Source: Bradyrhizobium aeschynomenes
GTDB lineage: Bacteria; Pseudomonadota; Alphaproteobacteria; Rhizobiales; Xanthobacteraceae
Assembly (NCBI RefSeq): GCF_013178945.1
Contig: NZ_JABFDM010000004.1
Span: 124,001 to 188,000, forward strand
DNA length: 64,000 nt
Direction of reading: 5' to 3'
Shown here: positions 55,559 to 64,000 of the stretch, in pieces
Position numbering within the stretch: the stretch's first letter is position 1
How the letters are laid out: every line of letters starts with the position of its first letter
The notes under the pieces: model-generated
Told to the model about the DNA's origin: nothing
The model's database searches: none
The model's input: the letters and a program-made list of their open reading frames with translations, nothing else
Program-made: the position numbers and the translations under genes

Positions 55559-56941
55559 CTATTTGCGCACGCAGATCACCCGGACCGTCGCAGCCTTGGC
55601 GTCGAGTGAGCTGCCATCGAGCTTGACGCCATGCGACGCCAAAAAGGCGCGGGTCGCCTCGACGCTGACCAACGCGGCCTGAGCCGCCGGCACCGCGGCA
55701 GCTCCCGCCACCATGGCAGGCTTGAGCAGCACGACGCCCGCGAACTTGCCGTCGCCGTCGAGCGCAGCCGCGCCCGAGAAGCCAAGGCCGGGCGCCGGCG
55801 CCAGCGAGGTGTCGCCCGAACCATTGCCGGTGAGCTGCGCCTTCACGTTGCTGATTCCGGCACCACCGCCCTGGCTCTGCGGATCGGCGATGCCGACGAT
55901 GTCGAGGGTCGATTTCGCGTTGCCGCCAGACAGCATCAAGGGCTTGAGACCGCGCGCGCCATAGATGTGCAGCAGCGCCAGCCCGCGCTCCTTGTCCTCT
56001 GCGACGCGCTCGGCATGGCCAAAGCCGGGAATGGTGATCGCGACGCAGCCATCGGTGACCTCGCGGTCCGCGATGATGGCACCGTCCTGGCTGGCGATGA
56101 GGCCGGTGCCGTAATCGACCTTGCGTCGCGGCGCCGGCTGGGCGGCCAGCGCCGCCGGCGGGAAGGCGTTGAAGGCGCTCGACATCGCGATCACGACCGG
56201 CTCGACCGTGTTCTCGGTGGCCTGGTCGTACAGGATGGTCAGGATGCGCACCTCGTCGCCCCTGAAGGTGCCGCGGATGTAGAACTTCTTCAGGTTCTGC
56301 AGTCCGGACAGCACGAAGAAATCGGGCTTCACGACGCTGTAGTCGACGGTGCGGCCCGGCTCCTTCTTCTCGCGGTCGGCCAGTGCCGCCGTGGTCGGGT
56401 TGGCCTCCTTGCGGCGCGACAGCACCACCTGCACGGTGCCGGTGGGCGAGGTCCATTTCGAGCCGTTGCCGTCGCTGGTCTGCTGCGGCACCAGCTTGGT
56501 CGGAATGCCCACGCGCGCGCCGCTGGTGGACTCCGTCATGATCTTCCAGCCCACGCTCTCCTGTTTGCGGCGTGCGGTGTCCGCAAGCACGGCGCGCTCC
56601 TGCGGGTTGAGCACGCCGGTCGGCTTGCCGCCCTTGAGCTTCTGGTACTCCTTGATCGCATTGACCATGCGCTCGCTGACGTCGCCGGTGATCGCGCCAT
56701 TGTATTGGCCCACCCAGGCGAGATCGGATTGCAGCGCCAGCCGCTCGGCCTGTCCCATCGCATTGGCGGTGTCGGCCGGCGCCTGCACGCCGGGCCGCAC
56801 GGCCTGGGTGGCGACGGGCTTGGGCTTGACGCCGGGGAGCTGGCCTTGCGCTGATGGTGCGGGCGCCGTCTGCGCCTGCGCCGCCGAGCACGTGGCGATC
56901 GCGGTTGCGCATATGAAGGTTGCCGTGGCCAGCCGTCTCAT
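55559..56941 (-). CDS. Secreted peptidoglycan-binding / trypsin-like fold protein, active site degenerate
   Basis: 460 aa from the ATG at 56941, which starts a signal peptide (MRRLATATFICATAIATCSA, cleaved near AQAQT). Residues about 65-120 resemble a PG_binding_1 domain (LQSDLAWVGQYNGAITGDVS, KEYQKLKGGKPTGVLNPQER). Residues about 275-440 resemble the trypsin-like fold of S1C proteases (TGLIASQDGAIIADREV...). The catalytic histidine position is E294 and the serine motif is GFSGAA (S389) instead of GNSGGP, so protease activity is doubtful. It may be a scaffold at the cell wall. This is my reading; the fold match was not tested. Confidence 0.6.
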   Translation of the reverse strand: MRRLATATFICATAIATCSAAQAQTAPAPSAQGQLPGVKPKPVATQAVRPGVQAPADTANAMGQAERLALQSDLAWVGQYNGAITGDVSERMVNAIKEYQKLKGGKPTGVLNPQERAVLADTARRKQESVGWKIMTESTSGARVGIPTKLVPQQTSDGNGSKWTSPTGTVQVVLSRRKEANPTTAALADREKKEPGRTVDYSVVKPDFFVLSGLQNLKKFYIRGTFRGDEVRILTILYDQATENTVEPVVIAMSSAFNAFPPAALAAQPAPRRKVDYGTGLIASQDGAIIADREVTDGCVAITIPGFGHAERVAEDKERGLALLHIYGARGLKPLMLSGGNAKSTLDIVGIADPQSQGGGAGISNVKAQLTGNGSGDTSLAPAPGLGFSGAAALDGDGKFAGVVLLKPAMVAGAAAVPAAQAALVSVEATRAFLASHGVKLDGSSLDAKAATVRVICVRK

Positions 56942-57082
56942 GACAAATCCCGATGCTCTTGCCGCTGACATAAGTAAGCACATCTGCTTGGTCGGTCACA
57001 ATCCGGCGAGGGTTCAGTGTGGAGAACCGCTGCCTCCATCATGGACCGACGGCAATGCGGCAGCGGAGGGAAGTCCGTGGCG

Positions 57083-57886
57083 ATGCTAAGCGACGAGGAA
57101 CTGGAGCGTTATGCCCGTCACATCGTTTTGCGCGATGTCGGCGGTCCTGGTCAGGCGGCGCTGAAGCGCGCCTCCGTGCTGGTGATCGGCGCGGGCGGGC
57201 TCGGCGCGCCGGCGCTGATGTATCTCGCCGCCGCCGGTGTCGGTACGATCGGCGTGGTCGATGATGACGTGGTGTCGCTGTCCAATCTGCAGCGCCAGGT
57301 CATCCATGCGACGCCCGACATCGGCCGTCCCAAGGTCGACAGCGCAGCCGAGCGCATCAACGCGCTCAATCCGCATGTCCGTGTCGTGGCGCATCGTGGA
57401 TGGCTCAACGCCGACAACGCGCTCGATCTGATCGGCGGCTATGATCTCGTGCTCGACGGCTCCGACAATTTCGACACCCGCTATCTCGCATCCGATGCCT
57501 GTTTCCTGGCGAAGAAGCCATTGATCACAGGCGCGCTCGGGACCTTCGATGCATCGCTGACGACGATCCGCGCGCATGAGCGCAATGACAAGGGCGAGTT
57601 CAACTCGACCTATCGCTGCCTGTTCCCGGAGCCGCCGCCGCCCGGCACCGTGCCGGCCTGCGCCGAAGCCGGCGTGATGGGCGCGCTCGCTGGCATGCTC
57701 GGCTCGATGATGGCGCTGGAGGCGATTCGCGAGATCGTCGGCTTCGGCGAGGGCCTCGTAGGGAGACTGCTGATGCTGGATGCGCGGACCATGCGGTTCG
57801 AGACGCTGCGCTACGGGCGCGATCCGGCGAATCCGCTCAATGGCGATGGCTTGGTGATCGCGGATCTGAGCGCGCATCGGAAGTGA
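57083..57886 (+). CDS. E1-like adenylyltransferase, MoeB/ThiF/HesA family
   Basis: 267 aa from the ATG at 57083. The nucleotide-binding loop is VIGAGGLGAPALMYLAAAGV; the DxxxxSNLQRQ stretch is VVSLSNLQRQVIHA; the adenylation aspartate is in LVLDGSDNFDTRYL. It activates a ThiS/MoaD-like C-terminal glycine. The C-terminal CxxC zinc pair of E. coli MoeB is missing (YGRDPANPLNGDG at the expected place). No rhodanese domain is present. Whether its partner is MoaD or ThiS cannot be told here. Confidence 0.9.
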   Translation: MLSDEELERYARHIVLRDVGGPGQAALKRASVLVIGAGGLGAPALMYLAAAGVGTIGVVDDDVVSLSNLQRQVIHATPDIGRPKVDSAAERINALNPHVRVVAHRGWLNADNALDLIGGYDLVLDGSDNFDTRYLASDACFLAKKPLITGALGTFDASLTTIRAHERNDKGEFNSTYRCLFPEPPPPGTVPACAEAGVMGALAGMLGSMMALEAIREIVGFGEGLVGRLLMLDARTMRFETLRYGRDPANPLNGDGLVIADLSAHRK

Positions 57887-57925
57887 CGCGTGGCGCGGGC
57901 CGAGTGGCTCGCCATACGTTCCGCC

Positions 57926-58072
57926 GTCGTCCCGGACAAGCTCATCGGCGCCACGCGTCGGTGAGCGCCGATCCGGGACCCATACTCCGTGAAGGCCATG
58001 AGGCGCGGGGACGGGCGGCATGCCCGTTACAGACATCACGCGGTATGAGTCCCGGCTCAAGGCCGGGACGAC
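57926..58072. repeat. GTCGTCCCGG-type dispersed palindromic repeat, copy 3
   Basis: The ends GTCGTCCCGGACAAGC and CCGGGACGAC are inverted, with inner GATCCGGGACCCATACTCCG and CGGTATGAGTCCCGG. It lies between the MoeB-like gene and the dehydrogenase gene. Confidence 0.75.
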
Positions 58073-58098
58073 ACCGTGTGCGAGGCTGGCTGACGGGC

Positions 58099-59100
58099 CT
58101 ACAGCATGCTCGGCAGCACGCGGTCCGGCGGGCGGTGGTTGTCGAGGAAGGTCTTGATGTTGATGATGACCTTCTCGCCCATCTCGACGCGACCCTCGAT
58201 GGTGGCCGAGCCCATGTGCGGCAAGAGCGTCACCTTGCCGGCCTTGGCCAGCCGCACCAGGCGCGGATTGACGGCGGGCTCGTGCTCGAACACGTCGAGG
58301 CCGGCCCCGGCGATGTCGCCGGCTTCGATCAGCCGCGTCATCGTCTCCTCGTCGATCACCTCGCCGCGCGCGGTGTTGACGATGTAGGCATCCTTGCGGA
58401 TCAGCTTCAGCCTTCGGGCCGACAGCAGATGGAACGTCGCCGGGGTGTGCGGACAGTTCACCGAGATGATGTCCATCCGCGCCAGCATCTGGTCGAGGCT
58501 TTCCCAATAGGTGGCGCCGAGCTCGTCGGCGATCACGGGGGCGACCGGGCGGCGGTTGTGATAATGAATCTGCAGGCCGAAGGCGCGGGCGCGTCGCGCC
58601 ACCGCCTGGCCGATGCGGCCCATGCCGATGATGCCCAGGCGCTTGCCGCCGATGCGGTGGCCGAGCATCCAGGTCGGCGACCAGCCCGCCCAATTCTTGC
58701 CCTCGGTCAGGATCGAGGCACCCTCGATCAGCCGCCGTGGCACCGCCAGGATCAGCGCCATGGTCATGTCGGCGGTGTCCTCGGTGAGGACCTTCGGCGT
58801 ATTGGTCACGGTGATGCCGCGCGCCACCGCCGCCGCGACGTCGATATTGTCGACGCCATTGCCGAAATTGGCGATCATGCGCAGCTTGCATTCAGGCTGA
58901 TTGAGAATGTCCGCGGTGATGTGATCGGTCACGGTTGGAACCAGCACCTCGGCAGTCCGCACGGCGTCGGCGAGCTGCTCCTGGCTCATCGGTTCGTCGT
59001 CGAGATTGAGCCGTGCGTCGAACAGCTCGCGCATGCGGGTCTCGACCGAGTCCGGCAGCTTGCGTGTCACCACGACGAGGGGCTTTTTCCTACCTGACAT
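58099..59100 (-). CDS. D-2-hydroxyacid dehydrogenase, NAD(P)-dependent
   Basis: 333 aa, the family length. The dinucleotide loop is IIGMGRIGQAVARRARAFGL. The catalytic arginine is in VNTARGEVID, the glutamate in LDVFEHEPAVNP and the histidine in LLPHMGSATIEGR. It probably reduces glyoxylate or hydroxypyruvate (GyaR/GhrB type), but substrate is not fixed by these motifs. It is alone on the minus strand with repeats downstream. Confidence 0.93.
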   Translation of the reverse strand: MSGRKKPLVVVTRKLPDSVETRMRELFDARLNLDDEPMSQEQLADAVRTAEVLVPTVTDHITADILNQPECKLRMIANFGNGVDNIDVAAAVARGITVTNTPKVLTEDTADMTMALILAVPRRLIEGASILTEGKNWAGWSPTWMLGHRIGGKRLGIIGMGRIGQAVARRARAFGLQIHYHNRRPVAPVIADELGATYWESLDQMLARMDIISVNCPHTPATFHLLSARRLKLIRKDAYIVNTARGEVIDEETMTRLIEAGDIAGAGLDVFEHEPAVNPRLVRLAKAGKVTLLPHMGSATIEGRVEMGEKVIINIKTFLDNHRPPDRVLPSML

Positions 59101-59452
59101 GTGCTGCTCTCATGAGATCCTTCAGACCTCATTAACCGGGTTCGCCGAAACTACCGTCGTCGCTTGAGAAGAGCGCTTCCCTGGACTGGTCGTGTCGGAT
59201 CTCGCAGGTGGGCCGATCCGTCCCTGACAGGGTTTCGCGAGCGATTCTCAGGCGCTTCCTGGCCGCTTGTGTTCGGTCCTGTCTAGCAGAAGGCCGGGCC
59301 AAGACAAGAAGCCAACGGCGGGTCGGGACTGGCGCTTTCGGCAAGCCCTCTCTGTGCACGAAGGGGGGCAGCCGGGCGGTTCAATGGGGATCGGGCGAAG
59401 GATCGCATGCGACGAGCGCGCGTTCCTTGCGAGGGAGAGCGAGTTGAGTTCA
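59101..59452. other. Intergenic region between the dehydrogenase and SH3 protein genes
   Basis: 352 nt between divergent genes. No gene or strong repeat is visible; both promoters should lie here. Confidence 0.4.
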
Positions 59453-59974
59453 ATGGCGTTGGGGCGTTTTGGTGCGGTCGCAGTTCTCGTTGTCTGTCTG
59501 CTCGATGGGGTCGGCGGCGCGTTGGCCAAGGATTCGGCTCTCAGCACCAGCGGCCTGCCGGTGCCGCGCTATGTCAGCCTGAAATCCGACCATGTGAACG
59601 TCCGCGCCGGTCCGACCAAGGACAACGACGTGGCATGGGTCTACACCCGCTCCGGGCTGCCGGTGGAGATCACCGCGGAATATGAGAACTGGCGCCGCGT
59701 GCGCGATTCCGAAGGCTCGGAAGGCTGGGTCTATCACTCGCTGCTGTCCGGCCGCCGCACCGCGGTGGTCACGATGAAGAACAAGGACGAGCTCGCGCCG
59801 ATCTATGAGAGCGCCGACGCGACCAGCGCGGTCACGGCGCGGCTGCAGGCAGGGGTCGTGGCGCAGGTGAAGAAGTGCGGCAATGGCTGGTGCCGCGTGC
59901 TCGGCAACGGCTTCGAGGGCTGGATCCAGCAGCAGCGGCTGTGGGGCGTCTATGCCGACGAGCAGGTGAACTGA
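59453..59974 (+). CDS. Secreted SH3-domain protein
   Basis: 173 aa from the ATG at 59453 (a TTG at 59444 is also possible, closer to GAGGGAGA). A signal peptide (GAVAVLVVCLLDGVGGALA) is followed by two bacterial SH3 domains, SDHVNVRAGPTKDNDVAWVY and a second with IYESADATSAVTARLQAGVV ending GWIQQQRLWG. Such proteins bind peptidoglycan stems at the cell envelope. No catalytic domain is attached. Confidence 0.88.
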   Translation: MALGRFGAVAVLVVCLLDGVGGALAKDSALSTSGLPVPRYVSLKSDHVNVRAGPTKDNDVAWVYTRSGLPVEITAEYENWRRVRDSEGSEGWVYHSLLSGRRTAVVTMKNKDELAPIYESADATSAVTARLQAGVVAQVKKCGNGWCRVLGNGFEGWIQQQRLWGVYADEQVN

Positions 59975-60028
59975 CGCGTCGTCGACGCGCGGCGTTGGCC
60001 GCGTTGCCGACGCACTCTCGACATCAAA

Positions 60029-60049
60029 ATGCCCGCGCCGGGCGGGCAT
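60029..60049 (-). terminator. Terminator-like hairpin after irr
   Basis: ATGCCCGC and GCGGGCAT form an 8-bp stem with loop CCGGC, followed by TTTTGATG on the minus strand. It lies 40 nt past the irr stop and could serve the convergent SH3-protein gene. Confidence 0.5.
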
Positions 60050-60089
60050 CGGTTCGACTTAGATGATTGTCTGAGATCGTTGCCGCGTC

Positions 60090-60563
60090 TCAGCGCTTCT
60101 TGCGCAGCCGCACCACCATGTCGATGCGCGCGATCTCGTAACCCTCCGGAGCCTCCGGCAACTTCGACAGCGCCAGATGCTGGTCAGGAATGTCGACCAG
60201 CTCGTGGTTGTTCTCGAGATAGAAGTGGTGGTGCGCCGTGACGTTGGTATCGAAGTAGGTCTTGGTGCCGTCGACGCTGACCTGACGCAGCAATCCGGCA
60301 TCCGTCAGCTGGTTCAACGTGTTGTAGACGGTGGCCAGCGAGACCGGAACCTTGGCCAGCGTCGCTTCCTCGTACAGCATTTCGGCGGTCAGATGCCGCG
60401 CACCCTTGCCGAACAGCAGCCAGCCCAAAGCCATGCGCTGGCGCGTCGGACGCAGCCCCGCAGTCTGCAGCATTTCGTTGACGTCGTGCCACGGGCAACC
60501 ATTGAGCGCAGGCTGCCGCCCGGTCCCCAGCCCTTCCGGACTGGCCCGGTCGTGACCACTCAT
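60090..60563 (-). CDS. irr: Iron response regulator Irr (Fur superfamily)
   Basis: 157 aa from the ATG at 60563; the open frame upstream is not Irr-like. The heme regulatory motif is GCPWH at residues 22-26, as in B. japonicum Irr, where heme binding causes degradation when iron is present. The winged helix follows ([20 protein letters not shown]), then [17 protein letters not shown]. The second heme/metal site is HHH at residues 111-113. It represses heme synthesis and controls iron genes under iron limitation. It is divergent from fabA, with a candidate Fur/Mur site 80 nt upstream. Confidence 0.97.
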   Translation of the reverse strand: MSGHDRASPEGLGTGRQPALNGCPWHDVNEMLQTAGLRPTRQRMALGWLLFGKGARHLTAEMLYEEATLAKVPVSLATVYNTLNQLTDAGLLRQVSVDGTKTYFDTNVTAHHHFYLENNHELVDIPDQHLALSKLPEAPEGYEIARIDMVVRLRKKR

Positions 60564-60640
60564 CGAAGCGTTGTTGCTGGCGTCCACTTCAAGCACCAAA
60601 AAATTCACACTGACCCATCCCGATATAGGAAGAAACCCTG

Positions 60641-60662
60641 TCAGATGCAAGCTTATCGCAAC
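60641..60662 (-). promoter_or_regulatory. Candidate Fur/Mur site in the irr promoter
   Basis: On the irr strand, TTGCGA and TGCATC-like hexamers (TTGCGATAAGCTTGCATCTG) form imperfect direct repeats. This resembles the hexamer repeats reported as the Fur site of the B. japonicum irr promoter. It lies about 80 nt upstream of the irr start. Confidence 0.4.
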
Positions 60663-61038
60663 TAACGTATCTAGAACGCCCCTAAACTGCAATTCGTGCG
60701 CGGCCCGGTTGCACGTCCCGGTCTGCCGTCAAATTACCCGGACACGCGCATTGACGCCGCAATCCCCTATGTTAGAGAGCGCGCGGACCCGATTTGACCT
60801 GCCATGGCGGGCGCGGCCGGACGACATGGCAGCCATCGCCATTTCGATCGTCCGGCGCGGGGCCGCCAGCCGGCAGAGGTCATCGTCGTCCGGCGCGATC
60901 GTGGAACGTTCGCGCCGGGGGAATGGCCGCAAGGCGGGCGGGGGGCATGGACGGGTCGACGCGCGAAGGGGCATCTCGCGCGGCACATTTTCCACCTGGG
61001 ATCGTTCGACGGGGATCGTTGAGAAAGGCGCATCAAGC
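60663..61038. other. Region between irr and fabA
   Basis: About 375 nt with no supported gene. The frame before fabA is open but arginine-rich and unlike FabA proteins. The fabA promoter is expected here. Confidence 0.4.
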
Positions 61039-61560
61039 ATGCTGGATCGGCGCGGCAGTTATGAATACGAAGACCTGCTGGCCTGCGGCCGCGGGGAGCT
61101 GTTCGGCCCCGGAAATGCGCAGCTGCCGCTGCCGCCGATGCTGATGTTCGATCGGATCGTCGAGATCACCGAGACCGGCGGCGAGTACGGCAAGGGTCTG
61201 GTCCGCGCCGAGCTCGACGTGAAGCCGGATCTCTGGTTCTTCGGCTGCCATTTCAAGAACGATCCCGTCATGCCGGGCTGTCTCGGCCTCGACGCGATGT
61301 GGCAGATGGTCGGCTTTTTCCTCGGCTGGACCGGCGGCGCAGGGCGCGGCCGCGCGCTCGGCCTCGGGGATCTCAAATTCTCCGGCCAGGTTCTGCCGAC
61401 CGCCAGCAAGGTTGTGTACAACGTCGACATCAAGCGCGTGATGCGCTCAAAGCTGGTGCTCGGCATTGCCGACGGGTGGCTTTCGATGGATGGCGAGATT
61501 ATCTATCGCGCGAAGGACCTGAAGGTCGGCCTGTTCAAGCAGGGCGCCGCGCCGTCTTGA
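61039..61560 (+). CDS. fabA: 3-hydroxydecanoyl-ACP dehydratase/isomerase FabA
   Basis: 173 aa from the ATG at 61039, like E. coli FabA (172 aa). The active-site histidine is H71 in [17 protein letters not shown] and the aspartate is D85 in LGLDAMWQ. It dehydrates beta-hydroxydecanoyl-ACP and isomerises it to the cis-3 form, starting unsaturated fatty acids. fabB follows after 76 nt. Confidence 0.97.
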   Translation: MLDRRGSYEYEDLLACGRGELFGPGNAQLPLPPMLMFDRIVEITETGGEYGKGLVRAELDVKPDLWFFGCHFKNDPVMPGCLGLDAMWQMVGFFLGWTGGAGRGRALGLGDLKFSGQVLPTASKVVYNVDIKRVMRSKLVLGIADGWLSMDGEIIYRAKDLKVGLFKQGAAPS

Positions 61561-61636
61561 ACCGACGGGCTGCGACGACAGACAGTGCAGCAGGCGTGAC
61601 TGCAACAGAACACACGAGCAAGGCGAGGCGGACATC

Positions 61637-62860
61637 ATGAGGCGGGTCGTCATCACGGGCATGGGCATCGTCTCGTCGATCGGCAACAACACTCAGGAGG
61701 TGTTGGCGAGCCTGTACGAGGCGAAGTCCGGCATCTCCCGTGCTGAGAAATATGCCGAGCTTGGTTTTCGTTCGCAGGTGCAAGGTGCGCCGACGCTGAA
61801 TCCGGCCGAGGTGGTCGACCGTCGCGCGATGCGTTTCCTCGGTGAAGGCGCGGCGTGGAATCACGTTGCGATGGAGCAGGCAATTCAGGATTCCGGACTC
61901 GAATCGTCCGACGTGTCCAACATCCGCACCGGCATCATCATGGGTTCCGGCGGGCCGTCGACGCGGACGCTGGTCGAAGCCGCCGACATCACCCGCACCA
62001 AGGGTCCGAAGCGGGTCGGCCCCTTCGCAGTGCCGAAAGCGATGTCCTCGACAGCGTCGGCGACGCTCGCGACCTGGTTCAAGATCAAGGGCGTCAACTA
62101 CTCGATCTCGTCGGCCTGCGCGACCTCGAACCATTGCATCGGCAATGCCTATGAGATGATCCAGTACGGCAAGCAGGACGTGATGTTCGCCGGCGGCTGC
62201 GAGGAGCTCGACTGGACGCTGTCGGTGCTGTTCGACGCGATGGGCGCGATGTCGTCCAAGCACAACGACACGCCCGCGACCGCGTCGCGTCCGTATGATG
62301 TGAGCCGCGATGGCTTCGTGATCGCCGGCGGCGCCGGCGTCCTCGTGCTGGAAGAGCTCGAGCGCGCCAAGGCACGCGGCGCCAAGATCTATGGCGAGAT
62401 TGTCGGCTATGGCGCGACCTCGGACGGCTACGACATGGTCGCGCCGTCGGGCGAGGGGGCCGAGCGCTGCATGCAGATGGCGCTGTCGACGGTGAAGACC
62501 AGGATCGACTACATCAATCCGCACGCGACCTCGACACCGGCCGGCGATCCGCCCGAGATGGAGGCGATCCGGAAGGTATTCGGCGTCGGTGAGAAATGTC
62601 CCCCGATCGCCGCGACCAAGGCGCTGACCGGTCATTCGCTCGGCGCCACCGGCGTCCAGGAGGCAATCTATTCGCTGTTGATGATGAAGAACGGCTTCAT
62701 CTGCGAGAGCGCCAACATCACCGAGCTCGATCCGGTGTTCGCCGACATGCCGATCGTGCGCAAGCGCATCGACAACGCCAAGCTCGGCACCGTTCTGTCG
62801 AACTCGTTCGGCTTCGGCGGCACCAACGCGACGCTGGTCTTCAAGCACCTCGACGCTTAG
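61637..62860 (+). CDS. fabB: 3-oxoacyl-ACP synthase I FabB
   Basis: 407 aa. The Claisen nucleophile is C161 in [14 protein letters not shown]; the histidines are in [13 protein letters not shown] and [13 protein letters not shown]. With FabA it elongates unsaturated acyl chains. A short hairpin-prone stretch (62892-62932) lies between fabB and fabI. Confidence 0.97.
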   Translation: MRRVVITGMGIVSSIGNNTQEVLASLYEAKSGISRAEKYAELGFRSQVQGAPTLNPAEVVDRRAMRFLGEGAAWNHVAMEQAIQDSGLESSDVSNIRTGIIMGSGGPSTRTLVEAADITRTKGPKRVGPFAVPKAMSSTASATLATWFKIKGVNYSISSACATSNHCIGNAYEMIQYGKQDVMFAGGCEELDWTLSVLFDAMGAMSSKHNDTPATASRPYDVSRDGFVIAGGAGVLVLEELERAKARGAKIYGEIVGYGATSDGYDMVAPSGEGAERCMQMALSTVKTRIDYINPHATSTPAGDPPEMEAIRKVFGVGEKCPPIAATKALTGHSLGATGVQEAIYSLLMMKNGFICESANITELDPVFADMPIVRKRIDNAKLGTVLSNSFGFGGTNATLVFKHLDA

Positions 62861-62891
62861 AATCTTGAACGGTACTGGTTCCTCGGCGCCG

Positions 62892-62932
62892 GCCGGACAA
62901 CAGCGCGAAGCTCTTTCGCCCCGCTGTCCGGC
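62892..62932. other. Hairpin between fabB and fabI
   Basis: GCCGGACAACAGCG and CGCTGTCCGGC pair with one bulge around an 16-nt loop. No T-run follows, so it is not a strong terminator. It could tune fabI expression. Confidence 0.4.
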
Positions 62933-63001
62933 TATCGGCGTCTTCGGAGACTGACGATCATCCCGGCTGGGTCGGCCCCGGCATGACGAAGGAGAGTGAG
63001 C

Positions 63002-63802
63002 ATGCAGGGTCTGATGGCAGGCAAGCGCGGTCTGGTCATGGGCATCGCCAACGACCATTCGATCGCCTGGGGCATCGCCAAGACGCTGGCTGCGCACGGG
63101 GCCGAGATGGCCTTCACCTATCAGGGCGACGCGCTCGGCAAGCGCGTGCGTCCGCTCGCCGATGAGCTCGGCGTCAAGCACGTGCTGCCCTGCGACGTCG
63201 AGGACATCGCCAGCGTCGACGGCGTTTTCTCTGCGCTGCGCGAGGCCTGGGGCGGGCTCGACTTCATCGTCCATGCCGTGGCCTTCTCCGACAAGAACGA
63301 GCTGAAGGGTCGCTACGCCGACACCTCGCGCGAAAACTTCTCGCGCACGATGCTGATCTCCTGCTTCTCGTTCACCGAGATCGCCAAGCGCGCCGCGGAG
63401 CTGATGCCGGAGAGCGGCGGCAGCATGATCACGCTGACCTTCGACGGCTCGAACCGGGTGATGCCGAACTACAACGTGATGGGCGTCGCCAAGGCGGCGC
63501 TGGAGGCGTCGGTGCGCTATCTCGCCGCCGACTACGGCCGCCGCAGCATCCGCGTCAACGCGATCTCGGCCGGGCCCGTACGTACGCTCGCCGGCTCCGG
63601 CATCGGCGATGCGCGTTTCATGTTCGCGTTCCAGCAGAAGCACTCGCCGCTCGGTCGCGGCGTCACCCTGGAGGAACTCGGCGGCTCCGCGTTGTATCTG
63701 CTGTCGGAGCTGTCCGGCGGCGTGACGGGCGAAATCCACTACGTCGATTCCGGCTACAACGTCATCTCAATGCCGCGGCCGGAGGACCTCAAGGGCGAAT
63801 AA
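63002..63802 (+). CDS. fabI: Enoyl-ACP reductase FabI (NADH)
   Basis: 266 aa from the ATG at 63002, spaced 7 nt from GGAG; a GTG at 62996 is less likely. The SDR-type cofactor region is GLVMGIANDHSIAWGIAKTL. The catalytic tyrosine and lysine are in the YxxxxxxK motif YNVMGVAK. It completes each elongation cycle and is the usual triclosan target. It is the third gene of fabA-fabB-fabI, next to irr. Confidence 0.96.
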   Translation: MQGLMAGKRGLVMGIANDHSIAWGIAKTLAAHGAEMAFTYQGDALGKRVRPLADELGVKHVLPCDVEDIASVDGVFSALREAWGGLDFIVHAVAFSDKNELKGRYADTSRENFSRTMLISCFSFTEIAKRAAELMPESGGSMITLTFDGSNRVMPNYNVMGVAKAALEASVRYLAADYGRRSIRVNAISAGPVRTLAGSGIGDARFMFAFQQKHSPLGRGVTLEELGGSALYLLSELSGGVTGEIHYVDSGYNVISMPRPEDLKGE

Positions 63803-64000
63803 CCCCGGCCTTCGCCGCTCCCGGCGGCTGCCCGAAGGCAGCCTTGGATGATCCGCTCGATTTTTCCCAGTTGAAGACGATCCGTCCACGCGGATAATCA
63901 GGCGTCATTTGGCGCTACTCCGGCAGCGACGTTTTCGCTCGATGCGAGACTGAGGCATCTTCGATCCGTCAGCCTCGGCTGTCAGAAAGCCGGTTGCGCC
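63803..64000. other. Right-end non-coding sequence
   Basis: 198 nt after fabI. I see no gene or strong element before the window ends. Confidence 0.4.

Noticed and set aside
60571..61560. 329-residue FabA with N-terminal domain
   Set aside because: The upstream 156 residues are arginine-rich and unlike FabA. Normal length is obtained from the ATG at 61039.

Overview
The window reads as an ordinary, gene-dense chromosomal segment (high GC) of an alphaproteobacterium of the order Hyphomicrobiales, most likely Bradyrhizobium or a close relative. The reasons are the gene order (lptC-lptA-lptB-rpoN-hpf-ptsN; trpFBA-accD-folC; trxA-addA-addB-murU-amgK/tsaE-divL; ubiE-ubiB-coaBC-dut; irr next to fabA-fabB-fabI), an Irr protein with an N-terminal heme motif, a DivL-type kinase, and dispersed palindromic repeats with CATGCCCGGG or GTCGTCCCGG ends. 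Genus assignment is inference from gene content and was not tested by a search. I see no rRNA, phage, transposase or CRISPR array.

Layout. 1-1133 holds a decayed gene fragment and two palindromic repeats. 1134-4043 (minus) is a three-gene TRAP transporter with an operator-like palindrome upstream. 4547-11433 (plus) holds ribonuclease D, the Lpt lipopolysaccharide export genes, sigma-54, hibernation factor and EIIA-Ntr. 11434-13289 has a MITE-like inverted-repeat element, an acetyltransferase and a DUF1150/Hsp20 pair with a possible RNA hairpin at the hsp20 ribosome binding site. 13424-17775 (minus) is an ugpBAEC-type glycerol-3-phosphate ABC importer. 17963-21394 holds a CoA-transferase, a divergent ohr/ohrR pair with operators, a GIY-YIG protein, tRNA-Ala(GGC) and a FYDLN-type protein. 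21544-33746 (plus) is core metabolism: aroA-cmk-rpsA, sppA, ihfB, lapA, trpFBA, accD, folC and a phosphoesterase.

33747-49935 (minus) holds an ATP-dependent DNA ligase, thioredoxin, AddAB, the MurU/AmgK cell-wall recycling pair (AmgK fused to TsaE), a PilZ protein, a DivL-like kinase with tyrosine at the phospho-acceptor position, dUTPase and CoaBC. 50208-54089 holds ubiB-ubiE, mutM and a cyclic-nucleotide-binding protein. 54306-59974 holds an orphan ParA-like ATPase, a secreted pseudo-protease-like protein, a MoeB/ThiF-family enzyme, a D-2-hydroxyacid dehydrogenase and an SH3-domain protein. 60090-63802 holds irr divergent from fabA-fabB-fabI.

The most unusual item is CoaBC (48508-49935). 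It begins with a FitA/VapB-like ribbon-helix-helix DNA-binding domain, joined by a proline-rich linker to the complete CoaC-CoaB enzyme. A perfect 9-bp inverted repeat lies immediately upstream of its ribosome binding site, so an enzyme of coenzyme A synthesis may repress its own gene. Other points to examine are the TsaE-AmgK fusion coupled to divL, the hairpin at the hsp20 start, an AccD without zinc-finger cysteines, an AddB without iron-sulfur cysteines, a trypsin-fold protein lacking its catalytic histidine, and several repeat families.
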